Below, one piece after another: positions 17,151 to 24,316 of a stretch of DNA of 36,295 nucleotides. A program made the translations under genes and the position numbers. A model generated the notes under the pieces. That model made no database searches and was not told the origin of the DNA. It saw only the letters and a program-made list of their open reading frames with translations. Within the stretch, counting starts at the first letter, position 1, and every line of letters begins with the position of its first letter. Source of the DNA: Pseudoflavonifractor sp. 524-17 (lineage in GTDB: Bacteria > Bacillota > Clostridia > Oscillospirales > Oscillospiraceae); assembly GCF_009935845.1 (NCBI RefSeq), contig NZ_QWEK01000035.1, forward strand, positions 1 through 36,295, written 5' to 3'.

Positions 17151-17274
17151 CCGTTGTTGGCATTTCCGTCGTCGGATAATCCGACAACGGGAAAACCGGC
17201 GTCGGAAAATCCAACACAATAAAATATAGATATAAGTAACTAAAGATAAAATCAAGTAAAGACTTATCAATTAC

Positions 17275-17351
17275 CCATTCCTTTCCTTTCCTATCCTTTC
17301 CGCTACCTTTCCCGTTGAGGAACGGGCGGCAAAGCCGTCGGAAAGGAATGG
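17275..17351. repeat. Nested inverted repeats
   Basis: The outer arms CCATTCCTTTCC (17275-17286) and GGAAAGGAATGG (17340-17351) enclose a 6-bp stem CCCGTT/AACGGG with a 4-base loop (17311-17326) and a small CGGC/GCCG stem (17327-17337). The arrangement would fold into a multi-branched RNA or act as a cruciform. Confidence 0.5.
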
Positions 17352-17649
17352 AACGGAAGCGAGACACAGGGAGATTAAATAGCAGCAGGGGGGTTATCAT
17401 GGGCGTTATCTGACCCGCTGGAAGCGTACAGACGCGAAGCGGGTGTACGGTTTCTGCGGGTGTCGGCTTCCTGTCCTGGCCCTTTTTGTCCTCGTTTCTA
17501 CGCAGTTAGAAGTCCATTTTCGAGGGCGCAGGTCAAATCGTATTACCCCCTGTGTGACCGCTGTGTTTGAAAGCCTTGGAAATAGGCCGCTGGATAGGCC
17601 CTAAATGCGTAGGCTGGTACTTTTATTTTGAGGGGCAGTGAAGGCATCA

Positions 17650-17665
17650 GATATAGCGCTATATC
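17650..17665. repeat. 16-bp perfect palindrome after the reverse transcriptase stop
   Basis: GATATAGCGCTATATC is its own reverse complement and lies 12 bases beyond the stop of the reverse transcriptase gene. There is no T run, so it is either a protein site or a 3' hairpin of the transcript. Confidence 0.6.
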
Positions 17666-17677
17666 GATGATACTATT

Positions 17678-19033
17678 TCAATTTGGCTTCTTATAATCTT
17701 TTTTAAGAAATTTCCTGATTTTTTGCATATTTCTTTTAGAAGCAATCCCTATTCGCTCATCTTCTCCAAATCTCTCTGGTGCTTGAGCGCTAGTTACATA
17801 AGTAAGAAAATTTCCGGGCTTTCTTGTAGAACCTCGCACCGAATACTTCATGTATAAGTTTTTCTTGCTGATATGATTTCCACGTTTTGTATATCCGCCG
17901 CTTTTAGCTATTGTCTTTGCCTTTTTTCGCATTCGTTGATAGTGCTTTGAAACTGTTTTTGCTCTTAAACTCACTTTTTGCCCATCAAAAGTAAATCCGA
18001 GAAAATTCAAGTGACGGTTTGAGCAGTCTGCATCTTCGTGAATGATAGCTCCACAATTTTCTATCTTGTTTTCTGCAAAATGATAATATTGGGTTTTGAT
18101 TGGCTGCAATTCAAGGCCGGGGTAATTGGGGCTATTGAATAAACCGCTGATTTCGGTTAAGGCGCTAATGGCAGCTGCTTCTTCAATATGGGGTAAAACG
18201 ATGATAAAATCATCACTATATCGCATATATAATCCGCCGTACGCTGTTACGAAATCATGGATTGATTTATCAATTTCCAACATATATAGATTTGCTAAGG
18301 CTCCACTCATTGGGGAACCCTGGGGAATGCCACAGTTTTTATTCTTTTGAATACGATATGCGTTGTTCTTCAAGCCTTGGGGCGATAAGACCCGTTTCTT
18401 TTGGTTTAACTCTCGTCTCCCTTTCGGAGTGTCGTCCAAGCCATGAATTTTCAATAAATCAGCCAATTCAAAGTAGCTATATCGAGTGATATTCTTGAAC
18501 ACAGTATAGTGATCTGGCGGCAATCTATCCGTATGGAGTAACCGACACCATTGCTTTTTAAGATATTCGTGATTAAGCTTATCGAAAAATTTTGGAAAAT
18601 CGCCAATCATAATATAGCAATCATGATTTTTGCGAATAAACTGGATAGCTCTTTTTGCAAAGTCAATATTATTTTGCTTATTCAGATTTGTTCGATAGGC
18701 GGCAGCAACATCTTGTATTCCGAGCCGAGCGCATTCTTCATTATAGCGCTCGTTAAGAATAAAATTATACAGTTGGAAGATACAGCGATCAATATGTGCG
18801 GCATAACAAATATCTCTATGCTTTTCTTTTATTCCACCTTTTTGGGCAGAATATTTGCTCATATCTTTAACATAGTGGATAAACGGGTAGAAACCATGTT
18901 TGCAGATATTCTGAGGGTTAGAAATGTACTCCCAACTCTTTGAAATATCTGTGCGATAATCAAAATGAGCATAGTACCGTTGACTTTTCTTGATGGTCTT
19001 TTCTGACGTACGCCAAATCTCTATATCTCGCAT
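17678..19033 (-). CDS. Stand-alone reverse transcriptase, unassigned group
   Basis: A 451-residue RNA-directed DNA polymerase. The motif order is complete: motif A IMIGDFPKFFD with Asp145 and Asp151, motif B GIPQGSPMSGALANLYM at about 235-251, motif C RYSDDFIIV with Asp274 and Asp275, and motif E LNFLGFTFD at 342-350. The C-terminal 100 residues are basic (KHYQRMRKKAKTIAK) and look like a thumb and nucleic-acid binding region. There is no maturase X or endonuclease domain as in group II introns, and no retron VTG motif. The start is the ATG at 19033-19031, with AAGGAGA upstream. A long structured leader precedes it. Stand-alone enzymes of this kind are found in antiphage DRT systems; membership is inference. 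It lies beside integrative-element remnants. Confidence 0.88.
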   Translation of the reverse strand: MRDIEIWRTSEKTIKKSQRYYAHFDYRTDISKSWEYISNPQNICKHGFYPFIHYVKDMSKYSAQKGGIKEKHRDICYAAHIDRCIFQLYNFILNERYNEECARLGIQDVAAAYRTNLNKQNNIDFAKRAIQFIRKNHDCYIMIGDFPKFFDKLNHEYLKKQWCRLLHTDRLPPDHYTVFKNITRYSYFELADLLKIHGLDDTPKGRRELNQKKRVLSPQGLKNNAYRIQKNKNCGIPQGSPMSGALANLYMLEIDKSIHDFVTAYGGLYMRYSDDFIIVLPHIEEAAAISALTEISGLFNSPNYPGLELQPIKTQYYHFAENKIENCGAIIHEDADCSNRHLNFLGFTFDGQKVSLRAKTVSKHYQRMRKKAKTIAKSGGYTKRGNHISKKNLYMKYSVRGSTRKPGNFLTYVTSAQAPERFGEDERIGIASKRNMQKIRKFLKKDYKKPN

Positions 19034-19350
19034 AATTCTCTCCTTAATGCCGATACCCGCTGGCATGGAGGATAACATTCCTAAGCCAGCGGGTACAAAC
19101 CGTAACGTGGTATTTAATTTTCACCTTGTAGGCGGCTTGTTTAGATTACCAGCTATCCTAATTGCAATGCTTAACTGTGGTACAATTAAGCTGGAGACAT
19201 ATGTCAACGTAAGCTTGTTAATGCTCACCCTGGCGGTGATGTACTGCCGAAGCAGACCATCGGCCAACCTGAACCTTGCAGAAATATCCGTAGAAATCTC
19301 ATTGGAGGTGTTGACAACAATCATCTTCCCTTATACCAAATCTATAAGGT
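19034..19350 (-). ncRNA. Structured leader, candidate non-coding RNA partner of the reverse transcriptase
   Basis: From the predicted start near 19350 the transcript opens with a 7-bp hairpin (19349-19343 with 19335-19329). It then has a UUCG tetraloop hairpin (4 bp at 19244-19255, extended by 4 more bp across a 2x2 internal loop to 19238-19261) and an adjoining 5-bp hairpin (19225-19239). Further on are a 10-bp palindrome (19196-19205), a two-part 6+6 bp stem (19149-19194) and an 11-bp stem (19085-19095 with 19054-19064) ending about ten bases before the ribosome site. No credible small gene fills it on the - strand. The density of compact hairpins argues for a functional RNA, either template and primer for the enzyme or a regulatory leader. 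Exact ends are inferred. Confidence 0.5.
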
Positions 19351-19356
19351 GAGTTT

Positions 19357-19385
19357 ATTGTAACAGTTAGACCAGCTTTTGTCAA
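19357..19385 (-). promoter_or_regulatory. Sigma-A promoter of the leader and reverse transcriptase
   Basis: On the - strand, TTGACA (19385-19380) and TACAAT (19362-19357) are separated by exactly 17 bases. Start of transcription is expected near 19350, at the base of the first hairpin. The next gene on this strand is the reverse transcriptase at 19033. Confidence 0.8.
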
Positions 19386-19476
19386 TTCCAGTATCGGCAG
19401 TGCAGTATGAATTTACAAAAAATTCACTTCTCACTTGTGGGGTCAATAATGAGGGTTTGGGATTATCCCAACAAGC

Positions 19477-19519
19477 AAAAACGGACACGGCCCGGCAGGG
19501 GCCGGTTTTGGCCGTTTTT
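19477..19519 (+). terminator. Rho-independent terminator with two-part stem
   Basis: AAAAACGG (19477-19484) pairs with CCGTTTTT (19512-19519), and inside it CGGCCC pairs with GGGCCG (19088+400 region, 19488-19493 and 19499-19504). A T run closes it. It lies upstream of the response regulator gene and probably ended a gene of the element that is no longer present. Its A-rich left side makes it possibly bidirectional. Confidence 0.7.
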
Positions 19520-19520
19520 C

Positions 19521-19540
19521 GGGAGTGTGGCCACACTCCC
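19521..19540. repeat. 20-bp perfect palindrome
   Basis: GGGAGTGTGG is followed directly by its reverse complement. It sits one base after the terminator. It could be a dimeric protein site or part of a transfer-related region of the parent element; I cannot decide. Confidence 0.6.
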
Positions 19541-19603
19541 TATGCTTGCTACGTTAGCGTTCCCACCACATCGAGAACCCCAAAACTCAAAAATTTACTG
19601 TCA

Positions 19604-19638
19604 TTTCATACCCATTCCACATTCCAGTGCTATACTAC
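19604..19638 (+). promoter_or_regulatory. Promoter with TTYCAYAY repeats, site 1
   Basis: TTTCATAC (19604) and TTCCACAT (19615) lie 11 bases apart, followed by TATACT (19631-19636) in the place of a -10 element. There is no good -35, so the repeat probably recruits an activator. A closely similar sequence lies at 21475. Site 1 precedes the response regulator gene and suggests autoregulation. Confidence 0.65.
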
Positions 19639-19658
19639 CTTGAAAAGGGGGGGCTACG

Positions 19659-20324
19659 ATGGCAACATTACTGATTGTTGAGGACGACCGCAAGACCAAC
19701 GATGCGATTTGTGAATATCTAAAGCCTGCGGGCCACACAGTCATCCCAGCTTATGACGGCGGGGAGGCATTACAGATTTTCCGTGAGAACAGCGTCGACC
19801 TTGTTGTGCTGGACATCATGCTGCCCCACGTCAGCGGCCTGTCTGTCCTACATGAGATACGGCAAACAAGCACAACGCCCATTCTGATGCTTACAGCCCT
19901 TGAGGATGAATATACCCAAGTCAGGAGTTTTGACGAGCAGGCCGACGATTATATGACAAAGCCCTTTTCTATGGTATTGCTGGGGAGGCGGATCACCGCT
20001 CTCTTGCGGCGAAGCGGACAGGCCCCGTTACCCCAAACGATAACCTTTGGCGATGTGACCGTCGATTTCTCCGGCTACACCGCCAGCGACAGCGCCGGGA
20101 AAATCGACATCATGCCAAAGGAAATTGATTTGCTCCGGCTGCTGGTGGAGCATAGGGGGCTGGTGCTGACCCGCTCACAGATTTTGGACGAGCTGTGGGG
20201 CGCTGACTATCCGATCATCGACCGAACCGTGGATACCTACATCAAAAATCTGCGGAAGAAACTGCGGCTTGACTGTATCGTGACGGTCAAGGGTATCGGC
20301 TACAAATACGAGGTACAGCCATGA
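19659..20324 (+). CDS. OmpR-family response regulator
   Basis: A 221-residue cytoplasmic transcription factor. Residues 1-115 are the receiver domain with the acidic pair Glu8-Asp9-Asp10, the phosphorylation site Asp52 in VVLDIMLP, Thr79 and Lys101 (KPF). Residues 125-218 are the OmpR-type winged helix, with the recognition region SQILDELWG and RTVDTYIKNLRKKL. The start follows an AAAAGGGGGGG ribosome region. The next gene, its kinase, overlaps by ATGA. With the ABC transporter it resembles peptide- or antibiotic-sensing systems of the VncRS-Vex kind; the ligand is unknown. Confidence 0.93.
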   Translation: MATLLIVEDDRKTNDAICEYLKPAGHTVIPAYDGGEALQIFRENSVDLVVLDIMLPHVSGLSVLHEIRQTSTTPILMLTALEDEYTQVRSFDEQADDYMTKPFSMVLLGRRITALLRRSGQAPLPQTITFGDVTVDFSGYTASDSAGKIDIMPKEIDLLRLLVEHRGLVLTRSQILDELWGADYPIIDRTVDTYIKNLRKKLRLDCIVTVKGIGYKYEVQP

Positions 20325-21418
20325 AACGATTAAAACTGTTTCCGAAAATATTTCTCTATACCATGAGCATCATGCTCTTTGTCGTTGTTGTCACGTATGG
20401 GCTGATCTACCTGCTTGCCCCACGGATGCAGCTTGCGGTGAGTACCCAGGAGGATGTTGTTGTCAGCATCAGACAGGAGCAGTTTGTGACCGAGGCAGTA
20501 GAAAAAGCCCTGCCCATCTCGTTAAGCTGTTCCCTGCTGATCTCTGTTGTCTGTTCCCTCCTGTTTTCCAAAGCGATTGCCGACCCTATCAAGAAAATTT
20601 CTGCGTCAACCGAGCAGATGATGAAATTAGACCACGGAGCAAGCTGCCCTATCCATACAAAGGATGAAATTGGTACACTGGCGCAGAACGTCAATGATCT
20701 GTATTCCAATCTGCTGTCTACCATTGAACATTTGGAGCGGGAAAAGGACGCTGTGCGGGATATGGAGCGGGCCAAGGTGGACTTCCTCCGGGCGGCGTCC
20801 CATGAACTAAAAACGCCCGTGACCGCATTGAACGCCACCCTGGAAAATATGATTTTGGGCGTTGGAAAGTATCAGGACTACACAACATACCTCCCGGAGT
20901 GCAAGGAAATGGTGGAGCAGCTTTCCGGGATGATACATGAAATATTGGAAACCTCCAAGCTGAATTTGACCGCCGAAGCGCCAAAACAGGTTGATGTGCC
21001 TGAACTGCTGGCGGAACTGTGCGAACCCTACCAACTGATTGCGGCGGCACATCAAATCACGTTCTCTCTCGACCTGCCGGAACAATTCCCCGCGACACTT
21101 CCGGCTGGTCGCTTCAGCAAGGCGGTATCAAATGTTCTCGCAAATGCTGTTGCCTATACGGAGGCCGGAAAAGCGGTTTCTGTCTACATGGACGAAAATC
21201 GCCTAATCATTGAAAATGAATGTGACCCTATCCCTGATCGTGAAATACGCCGTCTGTTTGAACCGTTCTATCGTCCAGACTTCTCCCGGAGCCGGGAGAA
21301 CGGGGGCAACGGCCTGGGCCTCTATATCGTGGACACGCTTTTGACCTCTATGGACGTTCCCTATTCTTTTAAGCCGATGAAGTCCCCGCTTGGGATGTGT
21401 TTTACCATTCAGCTATAA
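20321..21418 (+). CDS. Sensor histidine kinase
   Basis: A 365-residue membrane kinase, partner of the preceding regulator. Two membrane segments (about 10-32 and 65-83) enclose a short external loop of about 30 residues, followed by a HAMP region (84-137). The dimerisation domain has AASHELKTPV with His161 as phospho-acceptor. The ATPase domain has the N box near ANAVAYTE and the G2 box NGGNGLGLYIV. The small external loop suggests that it senses a signal in the membrane or through the neighbouring transporter. Overlap of four bases with the regulator gene implies coupled translation. Confidence 0.93.
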   Translation: MKRLKLFPKIFLYTMSIMLFVVVVTYGLIYLLAPRMQLAVSTQEDVVVSIRQEQFVTEAVEKALPISLSCSLLISVVCSLLFSKAIADPIKKISASTEQMMKLDHGASCPIHTKDEIGTLAQNVNDLYSNLLSTIEHLEREKDAVRDMERAKVDFLRAASHELKTPVTALNATLENMILGVGKYQDYTTYLPECKEMVEQLSGMIHEILETSKLNLTAEAPKQVDVPELLAELCEPYQLIAAAHQITFSLDLPEQFPATLPAGRFSKAVSNVLANAVAYTEAGKAVSVYMDENRLIIENECDPIPDREIRRLFEPFYRPDFSRSRENGGNGLGLYIVDTLLTSMDVPYSFKPMKSPLGMCFTIQL

Positions 21419-21424
21419 ATGCGG

Positions 21425-21449
21425 AAAACTCCCCGGCTGGGGAGTTTTT
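21425..21449 (+). terminator. Rho-independent terminator after the kinase gene
   Basis: A perfect 10-bp stem AAAACTCCCC / GGGGAGTTTT (21425-21434 and 21439-21448) with a GGCT loop and a T run. It separates the two-component operon from the ABC operon, which has its own regulated promoter at 21475. Confidence 0.92.
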
Positions 21450-21474
21450 CATTTCTGCCTAAATTCCATATACG

Positions 21475-21509
21475 TTTCATACCTATTCCACATTGGGGTG
21501 CTATTCTGC
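21475..21509 (+). promoter_or_regulatory. Promoter with TTYCAYAY repeats, site 2
   Basis: TTTCATAC (21475) and TTCCACAT (21486) lie 11 bases apart, followed by TATTCT at 21502-21507. Of 35 positions aligned with site 1 at 19604, about 29 are identical although nothing else around the two sites is alike. It lies between the terminator and the permease gene and probably binds the response regulator. Confidence 0.7.
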
Positions 21510-21553
21510 GAGTGCGTTCAGAAGAACAGCACAACAATATGGAGGTATCAACC

Positions 21554-22990
21554 ATGAGCATTTTCAAAAGGGCGTTTCTATACGTCACACGAAAGTGGGG
21601 GAAAACCATTCTCCTGTTCGCCATCCTGCTGATTATGGCAACCTTTGTTCTGACGGGCCTTTCCATCTGGAAAGCATCGGAGGCCGCGCAGCTTGACCTG
21701 CGGCAGAGCTTGGGCGGCAAATTTGACGTTTTCGTGGATTGGAGCAATAGCCCCTATGTAGTGAAAGAGCCTGTCAAAGACGAAGTAGACGAGGAAACAG
21801 GCAGGACATCAAGCAGCTTTCTCATGTATTCTACCGTACAGTTTACCCCGGATAACATTGCGGCAATCAAAGGTGTTTCCGGCGTGAAGTATTGCAGCGC
21901 AAGGCAGGACAATCTTCTCCCGTTTAAGGGCCTTTCCCTGTTTCCTGGAACGATCTCAACCGACGCGAAATATCAGGGTTACACAAAGACGCTGGGCGTC
22001 TGCAACACGGAGGACGATGAACTTTTCACCACCGGCACACTGACGCTGTCAGAGGGGCGGCATATCTTCACCGATGATACCCATGTAGCGATCATCAGCC
22101 AGGACTTGGCGGAGCGGAACGAGCTGAAAATCGGTAACTACCTTACCGCCCACAGTTACAGCGTGGAGAATCAGGGCTTTACCGGGCCGGAAATCAGGGT
22201 ACAAATTATTGGACTGTTTACCCCTCATGCGGTGGAGCAGTTTGGGGAAACTGTCACCACCTACGACAAAATCCAGAACCGTGTATTTGTGGATTTACAG
22301 ACCTCGAAAGAATTTGACGGCGGGGAGATTAACTACGGCTTTTCCGCACTCCACATTACCATAGACGACCCGCAGGACATGGCGCAAGTGGTGGCCGAAG
22401 TCAAGGCCCTGCCGGGAATTGACTGGAAAGCCTTTACCGTGGAGGTGGACAATGAAACCTACGAAAACGCCGCCGCTCCGCTGGCTACGCTGAATGAATT
22501 GGTCGTGACCCTGCTGGTGGTGATTATCGTTGTCAGCGCCATCATTCTGGCCCTGATATTGACCCTTTGGACAAAGACCCGCATCCATGAGATTGGTGTG
22601 TTCCTGTCCGTGGGTATCAGGAAATCGGCTATCATCGGACAGTATTTGATTGAAGTGCTGCTGATCGCCGTTCTCGCCTTTGGCCTGTCCTATTTCACCA
22701 GCAACGCCATAGCGGGGCAGATCGGCAACCATCTGTTGGAGCAGAGTATGCAGACCGAGCCGGAGGACGATAACGATGTTGTAGCTGCTGCCGCTGCGGT
22801 TGATGTGGGCGCGGACACTCTTATTCAAAAACCCCTGCCTACGGAGAATGGCATCCAAGTGTCCGTTGGGCTGGACAACCTCGCCCAACTCTATTTGATT
22901 GGCCTTACTATTATCATTGTGGCCGTCAGCGCATCGTCTATCACAGTTATGCGGCTGAAACCCCGTGAAATCCTGTCAAAAATGAGCTAA
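21554..22990 (+). CDS. ABC transporter permease, FtsX/MacB type
   Basis: A 478-residue membrane protein. One membrane segment lies at about 17-39 (TILLFAILLIMATFVLTGLS), followed by a large external domain of roughly 265 residues, then three segments near 310-335, 355-380 and 445-465. The region around the second and third segments (TRIHEIGVFLSVGIRKSAI) is the FtsX-family coupling motif, and the C-terminus ends RLKPREILSKMS. A run of acidic and Ala residues precedes the last helix. The ATG at 21554 is chosen because GGAGG lies at 21541-21545. With the ATPase encoded next it would act as a mechanotransmission or export pump, as in Vex and MacB systems. Confidence 0.9.
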   Translation: MSIFKRAFLYVTRKWGKTILLFAILLIMATFVLTGLSIWKASEAAQLDLRQSLGGKFDVFVDWSNSPYVVKEPVKDEVDEETGRTSSSFLMYSTVQFTPDNIAAIKGVSGVKYCSARQDNLLPFKGLSLFPGTISTDAKYQGYTKTLGVCNTEDDELFTTGTLTLSEGRHIFTDDTHVAIISQDLAERNELKIGNYLTAHSYSVENQGFTGPEIRVQIIGLFTPHAVEQFGETVTTYDKIQNRVFVDLQTSKEFDGGEINYGFSALHITIDDPQDMAQVVAEVKALPGIDWKAFTVEVDNETYENAAAPLATLNELVVTLLVVIIVVSAIILALILTLWTKTRIHEIGVFLSVGIRKSAIIGQYLIEVLLIAVLAFGLSYFTSNAIAGQIGNHLLEQSMQTEPEDDNDVVAAAAAVDVGADTLIQKPLPTENGIQVSVGLDNLAQLYLIGLTIIIVAVSASSITVMRLKPREILSKMS

Positions 22991-23003
22991 AGGAGGGACT
23001 ATC

Positions 23004-23639
23004 ATGCCTATACTGGAATTGAAAAATGTTTCTTACGCCTACGAAAAGGGCAAGGCGGTTTTACAGAACGTCAGCGCAGAACTGGAAACCGGGAAAATGT
23101 ACGCCATCCTCGGCCCGTCCGGGTCGGGGAAGACCACGCTGCTGTCCCTGCTGGGCGGGCTGGATGTGCCGACGCAGGGCGGCGTCCTGTTTGACGGCGA
23201 GGACATTACGGCAAAGGGGCTGGAACTCCACCGTAGGAACCATATCTCGCTGATTTTCCAAAGCTACAACCTGATCGACTACATGACGCCCGTTGAAAAT
23301 GTGCGGCTTACTGCCAAGCTGGACGCCGCCCCCATTCTGGAACGGCTGGGGCTGGAGCAGGACGAGATCACCCGGAACGTGTTGAAACTGTCCGGCGGAC
23401 AACAGCAGCGGGTGGCGATTGCGCGGGCGCTGGCTTCCGATGCCCCGGTCATTCTGGCGGACGAGCCAACAGGTAACTTGGACGCCGATACCGCCGAGGA
23501 GATCACGGCGATTTTGAAAGAGAGCGCCCATGCGTTCGGGAAGTGCGTGGTGGTCGTGACCCACTCTGGCGAGGTGGCAAAGCAGGCGGATGTGGTGCTG
23601 GAAATCAAGCGGGGACATTTGAAAGAGAGGGAAATGTGA
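23004..23639 (+). CDS. ABC transporter ATPase, LolD/MacB type
   Basis: A 211-residue ATPase with Walker A GPSGSGKT at 37-44, Q loop FQSYNLIDYMT, signature LSGGQQQRVAIARAL at 129-143, Walker B VILADEPTGNLD at 149-160 and the H loop VVTHSGEV. This set of motifs is the usual one for ATPases paired with FtsX-type permeases. AAGGAGG lies upstream. The lipoprotein gene overlaps its stop as GTGA, so permease, ATPase and lipoprotein are one operon. Confidence 0.95.
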   Translation: MPILELKNVSYAYEKGKAVLQNVSAELETGKMYAILGPSGSGKTTLLSLLGGLDVPTQGGVLFDGEDITAKGLELHRRNHISLIFQSYNLIDYMTPVENVRLTAKLDAAPILERLGLEQDEITRNVLKLSGGQQQRVAIARALASDAPVILADEPTGNLDADTAEEITAILKESAHAFGKCVVVVTHSGEVAKQADVVLEIKRGHLKEREM

Positions 23640-23902
23640 TTAAAAAATTTATGATGATTTTGGCCTGTGTTCTGGTCTGCTTCTCGCTGTTCGCTGGCTG
23701 TACCGATCAGAAAGGCAACGACGAGCAGGACACGAATTTGGGGAACTCCGTGGAAATTGATGATACAGACATTGCAATCGACACCGAACCGGGATTGGAC
23801 ACTGAGGACAACTCCGACGATGTAACCTTACCCGACGGCTTTACTTACAGCTTCCGCGACCCGGATAATGCGGACGGTATTGTAGTCACGCCGAGGGAGT
23901 AA
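23636..23902 (+). CDS. Small acidic lipoprotein
   Basis: An 88-residue protein starting at GTG 23636. The signal peptide has KK after the start, a hydrophobic stretch to about residue 20 and the lipobox LFAGC, so it should be anchored outside the membrane through that Cys. The mature part is strongly acidic and without Cys. It is not recognised beyond that. The GTGA overlap with the ATPase gene and the AGAGAGG ribosome site support this start. It may act with the transporter as a substrate- or signal-binding partner. Confidence 0.8.
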   Translation: MIKKFMMILACVLVCFSLFAGCTDQKGNDEQDTNLGNSVEIDDTDIAIDTEPGLDTEDNSDDVTLPDGFTYSFRDPDNADGIVVTPRE

Positions 23903-23916
23903 GAAAAAAATTCCCG

Positions 23917-23957
23917 TTTCACACAGGTTCCATATTGGCTTTATATACGTTCCACAT
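23917..23957 (+). promoter_or_regulatory. Four phased TTYCAYAY-like repeats, site 3
   Basis: TTTCACAC (23917), TTCCATAT (23928), a weaker CTTTATAT (23939) and TTCCACAT (23950) follow one another at exact 11-base steps. The first two align with sites 1 and 2. Site 3 lies after the lipoprotein gene, upstream of the degenerate sigma factor gene. Confidence 0.55.
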
Positions 23958-23958
23958 G

Positions 23959-23989
23959 GCGGCGGTACTTTGGTAAAAAGTGCCGCCGC
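23959..23989. repeat. 13-bp hairpin after the third regulator site
   Basis: Bases 23959-23971 pair with 23977-23989, with one G-T pair and a 5-base loop. The stem is very GC-rich. No T run follows, so it is a weak candidate for a terminator; it could cap the 3' end of the transporter mRNA or attenuate a transcript from site 3. Confidence 0.5.
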
Positions 23990-24146
23990 TGTGATTTTGG
24001 CGGCTTTGGGAGGCAGCCGCTATGTGGATATTTCGCCGTGAGAAATTGAGAGTGTCGTTATCAAAAAAGCACGTCCCCCACCTGTGGAAATTGCGGTTAT
24101 GAAGTTATACTATACGATGCAGGTATAGCAAACTATACAGTACAAG

Positions 24147-24182
24147 CCGCCCGGCGGGTCTATGCCCTGCCGGGCGGTTTTT
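24147..24182 (+). terminator. Rho-independent terminator
   Basis: CCGCCCGGC (24147-24155) pairs with GCCGGGCGG (24169-24177), followed by five T. Just before it a 6-bp hairpin GTATAG/CTATAC lies at 24123-24138. Both are on the + strand, between the transporter operon and the sigma factor remnant. Confidence 0.85.
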
Positions 24183-24316
24183 GTCGTTTCCTGCGGCCCA
24201 AAAATTTTTCTTCACTTTCTTCTCTGCGGAAAGCGGTTTTGCGCGCAAAACCTGTGCCGCTGGACACTCTGTTAGCGGAAAGGGAAAGTACCACCACCAT
24301 CCCCAAACGAAAGGGG

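Larger units (their letters stand above)
16669..17677 (+). other. One kilobase without genes, rich in inverted repeats
   Basis: No credible gene on either strand. The stretch holds an 11-bp inverted repeat (16797-16837), a 12-bp palindrome TTGATATATCAA (16909-16920) with a partial copy at 17006-17015, a strong terminator (17113-17150), a near-perfect 12-bp inverted repeat with a one-base centre (17166-17190), nested stems (17275-17351) and a 16-bp palindrome (17650-17665). The left part may be the end of the lost element to which the integrase fragment belonged, with recombinase arm sites. The part from 17400 to 17640 resembles non-coding sequence of conjugative elements, but I cannot identify it. 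Confidence 0.45.

Noticed and set aside
17678-19078. Reverse transcriptase as a group II intron protein or retron enzyme
   Set aside because: No maturase X domain or HNH endonuclease follows the polymerase domain, no intron domain V-like hairpin was found after it, and the retron-specific VTG motif is not visible. The first 15 codons of the longest frame were also dropped in favour of the ATG with a ribosome site at 19033.
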